Origin: Dechloromonas sp. ZY10
GTDB taxonomy: Bacteria > Pseudomonadota > Gammaproteobacteria > Burkholderiales > Rhodocyclaceae
Assembly: GCF_041378895.1 (NCBI RefSeq)
Contig: NZ_CP144212.1
Coordinates: 1,411,501-1,475,500, forward strand
DNA length: 64,000 nt
Direction: 5' to 3'
A model generated the notes under the pieces. The model had not been told where the DNA came from. It saw only the letters and a list, made by a program, of their open reading frames with translations, and made no database searches. Both the position numbers and the translations under genes were made by a program. Shown piece after piece: positions 41,304 through 50,593 of the stretch (position 1 is the first letter of the stretch; every line of letters begins with the position of its first letter).

Positions 41304-42836
41304 ATGGATAAGGACCAGGAAATTCTCGCGGTCAGCCGCATGGTTTTCGAACTGACGCGGATTGGCGACGATGATCTGGACCGCATGCTTGATCGCTTGT
41401 GCGAACTGTTGCCCGCCTTGCCCGGCATCCGGGTGCGCGATCAAGCCGTGCTGTTGCTGCGCAACCGGCGCGGAGTCCTCACCCAGGTAGCCCAGCACGG
41501 GCTGGCGCCCGCGTGGTTGCAGCCCTTGCAATCGGCCGGTGAGGTCGGGGGCGAGGTGCGCATCACGACGCCGGCGACGCATACGCCGCCGCTGCATTTC
41601 AACGATGTTGCTGCCGAAGCGCCCTGTTTTGCCTTGCCGCTGGCCGCGGCCGGCTGGTTGCTGTTGTTCATCGATCCAGAATGGCGGCCGGATGCGGTTG
41701 AGTGTGAGTTCATGAACGATCTCGCCCAGTCGGTGGCGGTGATCGTTACCCGCAGTATTGTCAATGAAACCCTGCGTGTTCGTGAAATTGAACTGGAGCA
41801 GGCACGGACTGATGCCATCCGCCGTTTGGGTGCGGCTTCCGAGTATCGCGACAATGAAACCGGGATGCACGTGATGCGGATGACCCATTTCGCCACCAGC
41901 ATTGCCAAAGCGATGGGGCTGCCCGAAGCGCAGCGCGAACTGCTGGCGATCTGTGCGCCGATGCACGATGTCGGCAAGATCGGAATTCCCGATGCCATTC
42001 TGCTCAAGCCCGGGCGTTTGTCGGCCGAGGAATTCGAGGTGATGAAGACGCATGCCGAAATCGGCAGCCGCCTGCTGACCGGTGACGATGCCTTGATTCA
42101 GGCTGCGCGTGAAATTGCGGTCAGTCACCACGAGCGCTGGGATGGCCAGGGCTACCCGCAGGGCCTGACGGGTGACGAAATTCCACTGCTGGCGCGGATT
42201 TGCGCGGTTTCCGATGTTTTCGATGCATTGACTTCAATCCGGCCGTACAAGGAAGCATGGCCACTCGATGAAGCAATTGCCTGGATTCGTGCCGGCTCGG
42301 GAACGCATTTCGATCCGGCGGTGGTCTGCGCTTTTGAGCTTGCCCTGCCTGAAATCCTGCGGATTCGGCAGTTGTATCGCGACGACATCATCGATCCCAA
42401 TCAGATCCTCAGTCTGCCGCCGCTGCCGTCGCGCGCAGACAACTGGGTGCAGTGGGATGACAGTCTCAGCGTCGGGATCGACGTGATCGATGAGCACCAC
42501 CGCTACCTGTTTGACCTGACCAACGATTTGTTCGAAGTGGTCTCGCACAAGCGAGGCGCGCGCGAAGTCGCGCGGGTTTTGAAGGCGCTCGACCATTACG
42601 TGCAGGTGCATTTCCGCGCCGAGGAACGGATGATGACCCACTGGGGTTACGGCGGTCTGGCGCAGCAAGAGCAACAGCATGCCGAATTTGAGAGTCGCCT
42701 GCGCGGCTTTTATGAAGCGCTGCATGACAACCCGCTGACGGCGCAGTTCGACGTGCTGCACTACTTGCGCAACTGGCTGCTGGCGCACATCGTGCACGAA
42801 GATGCCAAGCTGCGTCTGCTGGTACAGCCGGCCTGA
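41304..42836 (+). CDS. HD-GYP c-di-GMP phosphodiesterase fused to bacteriohemerythrin
   Basis: A 510-residue cytoplasmic signalling protein. Residues about 1-165 look like a divergent GAF-type sensor. Residues about 170-365 form an HD-GYP domain with APMHDVGKIGIPD, the signature HHERWDGQGYP and SDVFDALTSIRPYK, so it should hydrolyse c-di-GMP. Residues about 385-505 form a bacteriohemerythrin with EHHRYLF, HYVQVHFRAEERMM, QQHAEF and AHIVHEDAKL, giving all di-iron ligands. Oxygen binding at the hemerythrin would tune c-di-GMP turnover, as shown for other hemerythrin-linked c-di-GMP enzymes. An FNR box upstream adds transcriptional oxygen control. It stands alone. Confidence 0.9.
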   Translation: MDKDQEILAVSRMVFELTRIGDDDLDRMLDRLCELLPALPGIRVRDQAVLLLRNRRGVLTQVAQHGLAPAWLQPLQSAGEVGGEVRITTPATHTPPLHFNDVAAEAPCFALPLAAAGWLLLFIDPEWRPDAVECEFMNDLAQSVAVIVTRSIVNETLRVREIELEQARTDAIRRLGAASEYRDNETGMHVMRMTHFATSIAKAMGLPEAQRELLAICAPMHDVGKIGIPDAILLKPGRLSAEEFEVMKTHAEIGSRLLTGDDALIQAAREIAVSHHERWDGQGYPQGLTGDEIPLLARICAVSDVFDALTSIRPYKEAWPLDEAIAWIRAGSGTHFDPAVVCAFELALPEILRIRQLYRDDIIDPNQILSLPPLPSRADNWVQWDDSLSVGIDVIDEHHRYLFDLTNDLFEVVSHKRGAREVARVLKALDHYVQVHFRAEERMMTHWGYGGLAQQEQQHAEFESRLRGFYEALHDNPLTAQFDVLHYLRNWLLAHIVHEDAKLRLLVQPA

Positions 42837-42926
42837 GCGCCGGCCGGCGCAGCGGGTATTCGCTGGATATTGCAGGCATCGGATGGGCTGCCGGAACTTG
42901 CCGGAGCGCGACGGTGACTGCCCGGC

Positions 42927-44147
42927 TCAGGCGAACTGGCCGGCGACCCAGCCCGACGACCAGGCCCACTGGAAGTTGTAGCCGCCCAGCCAGCCGGTGA
43001 CGTCGACCACTTCGCCGACAAAATACAGGCCGGGCACCTGCTTGGCTTCCATGGTTTTTGACGACAGCGCGTCGGTCGCCACCCCGCCCAGGGTGACTTC
43101 TGCCTTGGCAAAGCCGAGGGTGCCGGCCGGCATCAACTCCCAGCCCTGCAAGGCGCACGCCGCCTGTTCAAGGTCGCGCTTGCCGAGTTCGCTGAGCGGG
43201 CGTTTGAGCCAGCGTTCTCCGCCGAGCAAGGCGCACCATTCGTGCGCGAAGCGGCGGGGCAGTTGCTGCGCCAACAGGTTCGGCAGCAGCATCCGGCTCT
43301 GCCAGTGCTCGGCCAGCCAGGCGGCGGCGTCAATGCCGGGCAGCAGGTCAATCTGCAGCGGGGCCTTCTTGCCGGCCTGATACTCCTGCATCTGCCAGTA
43401 ACTGGAAATCTGCAGGATCGCCGGGCCGGACAGGCCACGGTGGGTGATCAGCACATTTTCGCGGAAACGCGCCGTGCCGAACTCGGCAATGGCATCCAGC
43501 GTGGCACCGGCCAGCGGCTTGATCGGCTCCAGAACTTCCGGCGCCAGCGCCAGCGGCACCAGTGCCGGCTTGGGCGGGATCACCGCCAGCCCGAATTGTT
43601 CGGCGAGGCGGTAGCCGAAAGGGGTGGCGCCGATCTTGGGGATCGCCAGACCACCGGTCGCAACCACCAGCGACGTTGCCGAAAAGTGGCCTTTTTCGCT
43701 GTCGACCGTGAATCGCGCTCCATTTTGGCCGGCGTCCGTGAGTTGGCGGATTTCACCGACCGCGCAGGGCATTGCCCAGCGCACCCCGACCGCATCGCAG
43801 GCGTCCTTCAGCATGTCGACGATATCGGCGGCCGATTCGTCGCAAAACAACTGGCCGTGTTCGCGCTCGTGGTAGGGAATGCCGCGTTTTTCCAGCATCG
43901 CGATGAAATCCCACTGGCTGAAACGGGCCAGCGCCGAGCGGCAGAAATGCGGGTTTTGCGACAAATAATTGTCGGCGCTGACGCTGCGGTTGGTGAAGTT
44001 GCAGCGGCCGCCGCCGGAAATGCGGATGCGCTCGCCCAGCTTTTCGGCGTGGTCGAGCAAGAGCACGCGGCGGCCACGGGCGCCGGCCTGGGTCGCGCAC
44101 ATCATGCCGGCGGCGCCGGCACCTATCACGATGACGTCGAAATGCAT
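42927..44147 (-). CDS. HI0933/YhiN-family flavoprotein
   Basis: A 406-residue FAD-binding protein. It begins DVIVIGAGAAGMMCATQAG, has ISGGGRCNFTN and VVATGGLAIPKIGATPFGY, and ends GLYFVGEVVDVTGWLGGYNFQWA, all diagnostic of the HI0933 (YhiN) family. At about residues 145-156 the peptide FTVDSEKGHF is encoded by a copy of the dispersed GGTCGACC element, in a variable surface loop before the VVATGG strand. No clear ribosome site precedes the ATG at 44147. The physiological role of the family is undefined. Confidence 0.88.
   Translation of the reverse strand: MHFDVIVIGAGAAGMMCATQAGARGRRVLLLDHAEKLGERIRISGGGRCNFTNRSVSADNYLSQNPHFCRSALARFSQWDFIAMLEKRGIPYHEREHGQLFCDESAADIVDMLKDACDAVGVRWAMPCAVGEIRQLTDAGQNGARFTVDSEKGHFSATSLVVATGGLAIPKIGATPFGYRLAEQFGLAVIPPKPALVPLALAPEVLEPIKPLAGATLDAIAEFGTARFRENVLITHRGLSGPAILQISSYWQMQEYQAGKKAPLQIDLLPGIDAAAWLAEHWQSRMLLPNLLAQQLPRRFAHEWCALLGGERWLKRPLSELGKRDLEQAACALQGWELMPAGTLGFAKAEVTLGGVATDALSSKTMEAKQVPGLYFVGEVVDVTGWLGGYNFQWAWSSGWVAGQFA
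43681..43712. repeat. In-frame GGTCGACC-type element in the YhiN-like gene
   Basis: On the minus strand the copy reads TTCACGGTCGACAGCGAAAA followed by a GGCC-centred A/T-rich arm. This matches the left half of the RbbA-linker copy (TCACGGTCGACGGCGAAAAA) with very few differences. Confidence 0.6.
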
Positions 44148-44454
44148 GGGAAGGGAGCGAAGAAAGGGGCGCCGATTCTACCACCCGCCCGCATCATGCC
44201 GGGTTTGCCGGAGTATTCCGTCCTGATCCGGGGGGCGCAGCCAAGCCGCTGAGCGCACGAATATTTCGCCCATCGGCAACGCTGCGGGCTGCTACTCGGC
44301 GACAGGGACAACCGGCGGCCGGGCAGACCTGGCGCCAAGCAGCTTCGCTTGATGTCGGCAGGGTGGGGGGATCAACTGCGATCACTCGATTCCCGGTCGA
44401 CGCCGGCGGTTGCTCTTCGGTACACTGCGGCCTTTGTCATTACGGTCGTCGCTC
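44148..44454. other. Divergent intergenic region, 307 bp
   Basis: No coding region is convincing here. It separates the divergent YhiN-like and TauE/SafE-like genes. A TACACT hexamer near 44421 could be the -10 of the plus-strand operon. A CCCGGTCGACGCCGG segment near 44393-44407 resembles the palindrome core but lacks its arms. I checked for a riboswitch pattern and saw none. Confidence 0.5.
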
Positions 44455-45138
44455 ATGCCCGATTCCGGCTATCTCGCGCTGTTCCTGGTTGGTCTGCTTG
44501 GCGGCACTCATTGCGTCGGCATGTGCGGCGGGATTGTCGGCGCCTTGAGCATGGGGGCTCCCGGCAGCGGGCGCTGGTCCTTGCACCTGGCCTACAACGG
44601 TGGACGGATCGCCTCGTATGCGCTGGCCGGCACCCTGGCCGGAGCGCTCGGCGCCGCCAGCCTGGGCTTCGACGGCGTCGCGCCGGTGCGGCTGACCCTC
44701 TACCTGCTGGCCAACCTGATGCTGATTGCGCTCGGCCTCTACCTGCTCGGCGCGACGCGGGCGCTGGCGCTGACCGAGCGTGCCGGCCAGCTGTTGTGGC
44801 AACGCCTGCAACCGCTGACCCGGCGCTTCCTGCCGGCGCGCAGCGTCGCCCAGGCCTTTCCGCTCGGCCTGCTGTGGGGCTGGTTGCCCTGCGGCCTGGT
44901 CTATAGCGCGCTGGCGACAGCCCTGACCGCCGGCTCGCCCGGGCGTGGGGCGGCGCTGATGCTGGCTTTCGGCCTTGGCACCCTGCCCAATCTGCTGCTC
45001 GCCGGGATCGTCCTCGCCCGGCTGAACGAATTCGTCCGCCGCCCGGTCGTACGCCTGTTGTCTGGCGCACTGGTGCTCGGTTTTGGCCTGTATGGCCTGC
45101 TCGGCTGGTTCCGCCTGCTGGCTCTTGAAGGAAAATGA
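44455..45138 (+). CDS. TauE/SafE (DsbD_2-like) membrane protein
   Basis: A 227-residue integral membrane protein with six to seven spans. It begins ALFLVGLLGGTHCVGMCGG, the cysteine-bearing motif of the sulfite-exporter-TauE/SafE-like group found beside copper ATPases. GLLWGWLPCGLVYSAL supplies the paired conserved Cys/Pro helix. In copper- and cbb3-oxidase-linked operons such proteins are implicated in copper handling. It leads an operon with Usp, CopA and CopZ, which supports that role here. Confidence 0.8.
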   Translation: MPDSGYLALFLVGLLGGTHCVGMCGGIVGALSMGAPGSGRWSLHLAYNGGRIASYALAGTLAGALGAASLGFDGVAPVRLTLYLLANLMLIALGLYLLGATRALALTERAGQLLWQRLQPLTRRFLPARSVAQAFPLGLLWGWLPCGLVYSALATALTAGSPGRGAALMLAFGLGTLPNLLLAGIVLARLNEFVRRPVVRLLSGALVLGFGLYGLLGWFRLLALEGK

Positions 45139-45142
45139 AACG

Positions 45143-45568
45143 ATGAAACTACTGCTCGCTGTCGATGGTTCCGATTGTTCGCTGCGTGCGCTTGAGCATG
45201 TGATCGGACTGGCGGCGCAGTGGCGGACGCCGCCGGAAGTGCACCTGTTGCACGTGCATCCGCCGATTCCGCTTGGCCGCGTGCAGGTGCATGTCGGCAA
45301 GGAAACGCTGGCAGCGCATTACCGCGAGGAAGGCGAAGCGGTGCTGGCGGTAGCGCAGCAGCGGCTGGCGCAGGCCGGGCTGGCCTATATCCCGCATCTG
45401 CATGTCGGCTTGCCGGCCGAGGTCATTGCGCATCAGGCCGAACTGCTGGCGGTCGATCAAGTGGTGATCGGTTCGCACGGGCGGGGCGCACTCGCCGGAC
45501 TGCTGCTCGGCTCGGTGGCGCAAAAGCTCGCGCATCTGCTGAAAACGCCGCTGTTGCTGGTCAAATGA
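45143..45568 (+). CDS. Universal stress protein (UspA family)
   Basis: A 141-residue Usp-fold protein starting [19 protein letters not shown] and ending [20 protein letters not shown], the ATP-binding G-2x-G-9x-G-S type motif. GAAGGAAAA precedes the ATG, four bases after the previous stop codon. Its own stop codon overlaps the copA ATG, so it is co-translated with the copper exporter. Confidence 0.88.
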   Translation: MKLLLAVDGSDCSLRALEHVIGLAAQWRTPPEVHLLHVHPPIPLGRVQVHVGKETLAAHYREEGEAVLAVAQQRLAQAGLAYIPHLHVGLPAEVIAHQAELLAVDQVVIGSHGRGALAGLLLGSVAQKLAHLLKTPLLLVK

Positions 45569-47895
45569 GCGCTACGTCGCAGGAAGCCGCTGCGGGCAAC
45601 GAACAGGTCGTCGAATTCGCCATCGGCGGCATGACTTGTGCCGCCTGTTCGACGCGCCTGGAAAAGGTGCTCAACCGCCAGCCGGGGATGCAGGCCAACG
45701 TCAATCTCGCCGCCGAACGGGCGCGCGTGCGCCTGGCGGCCGGGGTCGAGGCGGCGGCGGTGGTCGCCGCCGTGGCCAAGGCCGGCTTCAGCGCGACGCC
45801 GGTCGACGCCGGCACCCGCGAGCGCGAAAAGGCCGCCAAACAGGCGGCTTATGCGCAGGAATTGCGCCAGTTCTGGATCGCCGCCGCGCTGACCCTGCCG
45901 CTGGTGCTGCAAATGCTGTGGATGTTCCCGGCCGACGGGCATGGCCACGCCGAACTGCCGCGCTGGCTGCAGCTGGCGCTGGCGACACCGGTGCAGTTCT
46001 GGATCGGCTGGCGTTTTTACGACGGGGCCTGGAAGGCGCTGCGCGGTGGCGGCGCCAACATGGACGTGCTGGTCGCGCTGGGGACGACCATGGCCTGGCT
46101 GCTGTCGGCGGTGGTGACCCTGTTCGGGCTCGACGAGCATGTCTATTTCGAAGGCGGGGCGGCGGTGATCACCCTGGTCCTGCTCGGCAAGCTGCTCGAA
46201 GCGCGGGCCAAGGCGCGCACCTCGGAAGCCATTGAGGCGCTGATCCGGCTGCAGCCGAAGACTGCCCGCGTCCGCCGCGAGCAGGACGGCGCGGTGGTCT
46301 GGCGGGAACTGCCGGTCGAGGCGCTGATGCCTGGCGATGTGTTTCTGGTCCGTCCCGGCGAAGCGGTGCCGGTCGATGGTGAGGTGGTCGACGGGGCGTC
46401 GAGCGTCAATGAAGCGATGCTCACCGGCGAGAGCATGCCGGTCGGCAAGGCGCCCGGCGACCGGGTTTTTGCCGCGACCCATAACGGCGAAGGGGCGTTG
46501 ACCTGTCGCGCTACCGGCGTCGGCGAGCAGACGCTGCTGGCCGGAATCATCCGTCTGGTGGGTGAAGCGCAGGGCTCGAAAGCGCCGGTGCAGCGGCTGG
46601 CCGACCAGATTTCCGGGATTTTCGTGCCGGTGGTGTGCTCGCTGGCGCTGGCCACCTTCGTCGGCTGGTGGCTGGCCGGCGCCGGTTTTGCGACGGCGCT
46701 GGTCAATGCCGTCGCGGTGCTGGTGATTGCCTGTCCCTGCGCGCTCGGGCTGGCAACGCCGACCGCGATCATGGTCGGTACCGGCCAGGGGGCGCGCGCC
46801 GGGGTGCTGGTACGCAACGCCGAGGCGCTGGAGCGGGCGGAAAAAATCAAGGTACTGGCACTCGACAAGACCGGCACGCTGACCTGCGGCGAGCCGCAGT
46901 TGACCGACCTGCTGCCGCGCGCCGAATCCTCCGATGCTGTGCTGGCGCTGGCGGCGGCACTGGAGCAGTCGTCCGAACACCCGCTGGCGCGGGCAATTTT
47001 GCACCATTTCACGGTCGACCGTAAAAATCCGCAATTTTTACCAGTGCGCGACTTCCGGGCACTGCCCGGCCACGGCGTCGAGGCGCGGGTGACGACGCCG
47101 AGCGGCGAACGCCAGCTGCGCCTCGGTTCGCCGGTCTGGCTGGGGCTGGCCGACGATCCTGAGGTCAAGCGCCTGCAGCAGATGGGCAAGACGGTGGTGG
47201 TGCTGGCCGAGTGGCCGGGGGCGCAATCCGTCGCCGAATCTGCCACCGAGTCTGCCGCGCTGCAGGCCGCTGCCAATCAAGTGGAAGCCAATCCAGCGGC
47301 AGCCGGGCCGACGGTGCTTGGCGTGCTGGCGATTGCCGATGCCTTGCGTCCGACCTCGCGGGCGGCGGTGGCGCGGTTGCGGGCACAGGGGATCCGGGTG
47401 GTGATGCTGACCGGCGACCAGGCGCTGACGGCGGCGGCGATTGCCGCCGAGGCCGGGGTCGATGAATTCCGTGCCGGCATCCTGCCCGGTGACAAAGCCT
47501 CTGCCATCGGCGAACTGCGCGCTGCCGCCCAGGCGATGGACGCCAAGGCGCTGGTGGCGATGGTTGGCGACGGGATCAACGATGCGCCGGCGCTGGCCGC
47601 TGCCGATGTCGGCTTCGCGATGGGCGCCGGCTCCGATGCGGCGGTCGAGGCCGCCGACCTGACGCTGATCCGCAGCGACCTGCACGGTCTGGCCGACGCC
47701 ATCGACCTGTCGCGGGCGACGCTGGGCAAGATCCGCCAGAACCTGTTCTTCGCCTTCATTTACAACGTGCTCGGCATTCCCGCCGCCGCCTTCGGCCTGC
47801 TCAACCCGGTGATCGCCGGCGCGGCGATGGCGGCAAGTTCGGTGTCGGTGGTCAGCAATTCGCTGCTGCTCAAGCGCTGGCGCGCCGGGCGTTAA
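45565..47895 (+). CDS. copA: Copper-translocating P1B-type ATPase
   Basis: A 776-residue Cu(+) exporter. One N-terminal metal-binding domain has GGMTCAAC (Cys25, Cys28). The actuator has [11 protein letters not shown]6 has the ion motif [11 protein letters not shown], the phosphorylation site is DKTGTLT, the N-domain has [10 protein letters not shown], and the hinge is [12 protein letters not shown]. Two oddities sit in the N-domain. Residues about 479-492 ([14 protein letters not shown]) are encoded by a copy of the dispersed palindrome. An Ala-rich insertion (about residues 552-582, [20 protein letters not shown] onwards) is unusual for the family. Both lie in loops and keep the frame. It is followed by a copper chaperone. 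Confidence 0.93.
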   Translation: MSATSQEAAAGNEQVVEFAIGGMTCAACSTRLEKVLNRQPGMQANVNLAAERARVRLAAGVEAAAVVAAVAKAGFSATPVDAGTREREKAAKQAAYAQELRQFWIAAALTLPLVLQMLWMFPADGHGHAELPRWLQLALATPVQFWIGWRFYDGAWKALRGGGANMDVLVALGTTMAWLLSAVVTLFGLDEHVYFEGGAAVITLVLLGKLLEARAKARTSEAIEALIRLQPKTARVRREQDGAVVWRELPVEALMPGDVFLVRPGEAVPVDGEVVDGASSVNEAMLTGESMPVGKAPGDRVFAATHNGEGALTCRATGVGEQTLLAGIIRLVGEAQGSKAPVQRLADQISGIFVPVVCSLALATFVGWWLAGAGFATALVNAVAVLVIACPCALGLATPTAIMVGTGQGARAGVLVRNAEALERAEKIKVLALDKTGTLTCGEPQLTDLLPRAESSDAVLALAAALEQSSEHPLARAILHHFTVDRKNPQFLPVRDFRALPGHGVEARVTTPSGERQLRLGSPVWLGLADDPEVKRLQQMGKTVVVLAEWPGAQSVAESATESAALQAAANQVEANPAAAGPTVLGVLAIADALRPTSRAAVARLRAQGIRVVMLTGDQALTAAAIAAEAGVDEFRAGILPGDKASAIGELRAAAQAMDAKALVAMVGDGINDAPALAAADVGFAMGAGSDAAVEAADLTLIRSDLHGLADAIDLSRATLGKIRQNLFFAFIYNVLGIPAAAFGLLNPVIAGAAMAASSVSVVSNSLLLKRWRAGR
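47001..47040. repeat. In-frame GGTCGACC element in copA
   Basis: TTTCACGGTCGACCGTAAA lies at about 47008-47026, with flanking TTTT (46997-47000) and ATTTTTA (47034-47040). The gene reads it in frame as FTVDRK (Phe482 onwards). Confidence 0.7.
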
Positions 47896-47908
47896 AAATT
47901 CACTTTTT

Positions 47909-47924
47909 CAGGAGTCGACCGTGG
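47909..47924 (+). repeat. GGTCGACC half-element providing the copZ start region
   Basis: AGGAGTCGACCGTGGG: the right half of the palindrome (GTCGACCGTGG) supplies both the spacer and the GTG start codon of copZ, with AGGAG directly before it. CACTTTTTC lies just upstream. Confidence 0.55.
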
Positions 47925-48139
47925 GAAGTACGCAAACAAGTACCGAAATCAAGATCGGCGGCATGAGCTGCCAGGGCTGCGTCAAGAATATCGGCGGCGT
48001 GCTTGCCGCCTTGCCCGGGGTGGCCAGCGCCGAAGTATCGCTGGAACAGAACGCCGCGCAGGTCAGCTTCGACCCGCAGCAGATCAGCCGCGCTGACTTG
48101 CTGGCGGCGATTGAAGACGCCGGTTTTGATGCCGAATAA
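47921..48139 (+). CDS. copZ: Copper chaperone / heavy-metal-associated domain protein
   Basis: A 72-residue HMA-fold protein with the metal motif GGMSCQGC (about residues 13-20) and the usual ferredoxin-like pattern ([20 protein letters not shown]). It delivers Cu(+) to CopA, which is encoded 25 bp upstream. The start is GTG at 47921 with AGGAG six bases away. Its GMSCQGC rather than GMTCxxC is a minor variant. Confidence 0.88.
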   Translation: MGSTQTSTEIKIGGMSCQGCVKNIGGVLAALPGVASAEVSLEQNAAQVSFDPQQISRADLLAAIEDAGFDAE

Positions 48140-48156
48140 CGTGCCGAGAGCCCTGC

Positions 48157-49224
48157 ATGACTCAAGCCTCTAATACGAACGGCGCACCGCCGCGCCTGAC
48201 CCAGCTGTCGCACGGCGGCGGTTGCGGTTGCAAGATCGCACCCGCCGTGCTGCGCCAGATTCTCGCTGCCTCCGGCGTGGCTGGCATCGTCCCGCCGCAA
48301 CTGCTGGTCGGCACCGAGACCAGCGACGACGCAGCGGTTTACCAGATCAACGAAACCCAGGCGATTGTCGCGACCACTGATTTCTTCATGCCGATTGTCG
48401 ACGACCCCTACGACTTTGGCCGCATCGCCGCGACCAACGCCATTTCCGACGTTTATGCGATGGGCGGCACGCCGCTGTTCGCCCTGGCACTGGTCGGCAT
48501 GCCGGTCAATGTGCTGCCGCTGGAGACCATCGGCCGCATCCTGGCCGGCGGCGAAAGCGTGTGCAAGGCGGCCGGGATTCCGATTGCCGGCGGCCACACC
48601 ATCGACTCGGTCGAGCCGATTTACGGCCTGGTCGCCATCGGCCTGGTCGATCCGCGCCACCTCAAGCGCAATTCCGGCGCCCGTCCCGGCGACAAGCTGA
48701 TTCTCGGCAAGCCGCTCGGCGTCGGCGTGTACAGCGCGGCACTGAAGAAGGAGCAATTGCATTCGGGCGATTACGCCGCGATGGTCGATGCCACAACCCG
48801 GCTCAATACGCCGGGGCAGTTGCTTGCCTGTCTCGACGGCGTGCATGCGCTGACCGACGTGACCGGCTTCGGCCTGCTCGGGCATCTGCTCGAAATCGCA
48901 CGCGGCAGTGGCCTGCGCGCCCGCCTCAATCTGGCCGACATTCCGCTGTTGCCGCGCGCCCGCGAGTTTGCGGCGGCGGGTTACATCACCGGTGCTTCCG
49001 GCCGCAACTGGGCCAGCTACGGCGCAGAAGTCAGTCTGGCCGCCAGTGTCGGCGACCTCGACCGCGCCCTGCTCACCGACCCGCAAACTTCGGGCGGCTT
49101 GCTCGTTGCCTGCGCCCCGGATACCGTCACCGAAGTGTTGTCGGCCTTCCTGCAGCACGGTTTCAACCATGCGGCGGTGGTCGGCGAAATCGTCGATGGC
49201 CCGGCCGGGGTCGAGGTGGGCTAA
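48157..49224 (+). CDS. selD: Selenide, water dikinase
   Basis: A 355-residue SelD that makes selenophosphate from selenide and ATP. It has the N-terminal [10 protein letters not shown] loop with an ordinary catalytic Cys (not selenocysteine; no TGA is seen), [52 protein letters not shown] and [10 protein letters not shown]. It lies 18 bp after copZ in the same direction. No selA, selB or mnmH (ybbB) gene is seen here, so the use of selenium (Sec or 2-selenouridine) cannot be read from this window. Confidence 0.94.
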   Translation: MTQASNTNGAPPRLTQLSHGGGCGCKIAPAVLRQILAASGVAGIVPPQLLVGTETSDDAAVYQINETQAIVATTDFFMPIVDDPYDFGRIAATNAISDVYAMGGTPLFALALVGMPVNVLPLETIGRILAGGESVCKAAGIPIAGGHTIDSVEPIYGLVAIGLVDPRHLKRNSGARPGDKLILGKPLGVGVYSAALKKEQLHSGDYAAMVDATTRLNTPGQLLACLDGVHALTDVTGFGLLGHLLEIARGSGLRARLNLADIPLLPRAREFAAAGYITGASGRNWASYGAEVSLAASVGDLDRALLTDPQTSGGLLVACAPDTVTEVLSAFLQHGFNHAAVVGEIVDGPAGVEVG

Positions 49225-49250
49225 GCGGTTTTGGCGGTTTTTTCCGTTTC

Positions 49251-49266
49251 CCACGGTCGACCGTGG
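49251..49266. repeat. Dispersed GGTCGACC palindrome, convergent-gap copy
   Basis: A perfect 16-bp palindrome, CCACGGTCGACCGTGG. TTTTTTCCG at 49238-49246 and GGCAAAAAA at 49271-49279 sit symmetrically about its centre and pair at seven of nine positions. Confidence 0.88.
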
Positions 49267-49321
49267 CAATGGCAAAAAATAGCCGACAAGCAGCCAAAGC
49301 CAGCCAAAAACCAGCCGAGAC

Positions 49322-49362
49322 AAAAACAGCGCGCCGGGATTTTCGTCCCGGCGCGCTGTTTT
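49322..49362. terminator. Bidirectional intrinsic terminator
   Basis: AAAACAGCGCGCCGGGA and its complement flank a 6-base TTTTCG loop, with A- and T-runs on the two sides. It separates the convergent selD and MFS genes. Confidence 0.9.
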
Positions 49363-49387
49363 GCTTTGGCGATCCGCTCAGAGCCGG

Positions 49388-50593
49388 TCAGGCATAGGCC
49401 TGTTCAGCGACCTTTTCGCGCTGTTCGACGGCTTTCAGCACGAACAGCAGCCCGGTGCCGATGGCCATGATCGCGGCGGCCAGCCACAGCCCGGCGGTGT
49501 AGTCGCCGGTACGGGTCGCCAGCCAGCCGGTCAGTGCCGGCGCCATGATCTGCGCTGCGCCGTAGGAAAGGGTCATCTTGCCCATCATCTTGGCCGGCTT
49601 GGTCGGGTAGTAGCGCCCGGCCATGGTCAGCACCAGGCTGACCATGCCGACGAAGGTCGAGCCGAAGAGCAGGGCCGCGAAGATCGCCGGCAGCAGGCCG
49701 GGGACGGTGATCGGCAGCAGGATGCCGACGATCTGCAAGGCGGCGGCGAGGATCAGCGCATTCAGTTCGCCGCTGCGGCGGGCGATGAAGTCCCAGGAAA
49801 TGCAGGCCGGCGCAGCGCCGATGCCGATCGCCAGGAAAATCTTGGTGCCCTGACCGGCCATGTCCGGCAGGTGGTTGACGATGGCAACGATGAAGGTGGT
49901 GGTGACCACGAAGCCGACCCCGGCGCAGAAATACATCGCCATGAACAGCTTGAGGAAGAGCGGCGACGGCGGGTTGTCGACCAGCTTCTGCCCGCCGGCG
50001 GTGAGGCCCGAGTTATCGGGCGGTGGCAGCCAGCGCCAGGCCGGGATCAGCAGTAGGCAGGCGAGGGCACTGAAGGCGAACCACTGCTCGCGCCAGTCGA
50101 GCGCCGGGGTCAGTAGCCACACTGCCGCCGAGCAGCCGGCAATGCCGAGGCCGATGCCGGCGAAGTGGATGCCGAGTTCCGGGCGTTGCTGATGGCGGAT
50201 CAGCCAGTTGAGGATCAGCCCGGTGCCGAGCAGCATCGCGGCGGCGCTGGCCAGTCCGGCGAAATAGCGCGATAGCAGCCAGATCCACAGGTCGGTGGTC
50301 AGGCCCATCAGCAGCGTGCTGGCAATCGCCAGCAACAGGCCGACCCGGTACAGGCGGTCCTTGAGGTGGAGGTCGGAAATCGACGCCGCGATCAGCGCGC
50401 CGGACAGATAGCCGGCGTAGTTGATCGCTGCCAGCCAGCCGCCTTCGGCCAGCCCCAGCCCCGCTTGTTGCTGCATCAAGGGCAGCAGCGGCGTGTAGGC
50501 AAAGCGGGCAACGCCGAGGGTCAGCAGCAGGCTGAAAATGCCCGCGCCCATCACCCGGTAGCGCTGGCGCGATCGTTCATTGCTGGAATTCAT
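49388..50593 (-). CDS. YbfB/YjiJ-family MFS transporter
   Basis: A 401-residue major facilitator with 12 predicted spans. It has the family opening LLLTLGVARFAYTPLLPLMQ and YAGYLSGALIAA, plus a cytoplasmic loop after span 2 (SDLHLKDRLYRVG). The C-terminal half includes GSTFVGMVSLVLTMAGRYYP and MGKMTLSYGAAQIMAPALTG. GGAGAAA precedes the start at 50593. It is divergent from a LysR regulator, which probably controls it. The substrate is unknown; members are annotated as sugar or drug transporters. Confidence 0.88.
   Translation of the reverse strand: MNSSNERSRQRYRVMGAGIFSLLLTLGVARFAYTPLLPLMQQQAGLGLAEGGWLAAINYAGYLSGALIAASISDLHLKDRLYRVGLLLAIASTLLMGLTTDLWIWLLSRYFAGLASAAAMLLGTGLILNWLIRHQQRPELGIHFAGIGLGIAGCSAAVWLLTPALDWREQWFAFSALACLLLIPAWRWLPPPDNSGLTAGGQKLVDNPPSPLFLKLFMAMYFCAGVGFVVTTTFIVAIVNHLPDMAGQGTKIFLAIGIGAAPACISWDFIARRSGELNALILAAALQIVGILLPITVPGLLPAIFAALLFGSTFVGMVSLVLTMAGRYYPTKPAKMMGKMTLSYGAAQIMAPALTGWLATRTGDYTAGLWLAAAIMAIGTGLLFVLKAVEQREKVAEQAYA

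Noticed and set aside
44148-44454. Possible cobalamin or other riboswitch
   Set aside because: A GGGCAGACCTGGC segment suggested a B12 box, but the rest of the conserved core is missing and the downstream genes are not cobalamin-related.
48157-49224. Selenocysteine codon or SECIS in selD
   Set aside because: The catalytic position in GGGCGCK is an ordinary Cys codon and no in-frame TGA is present.
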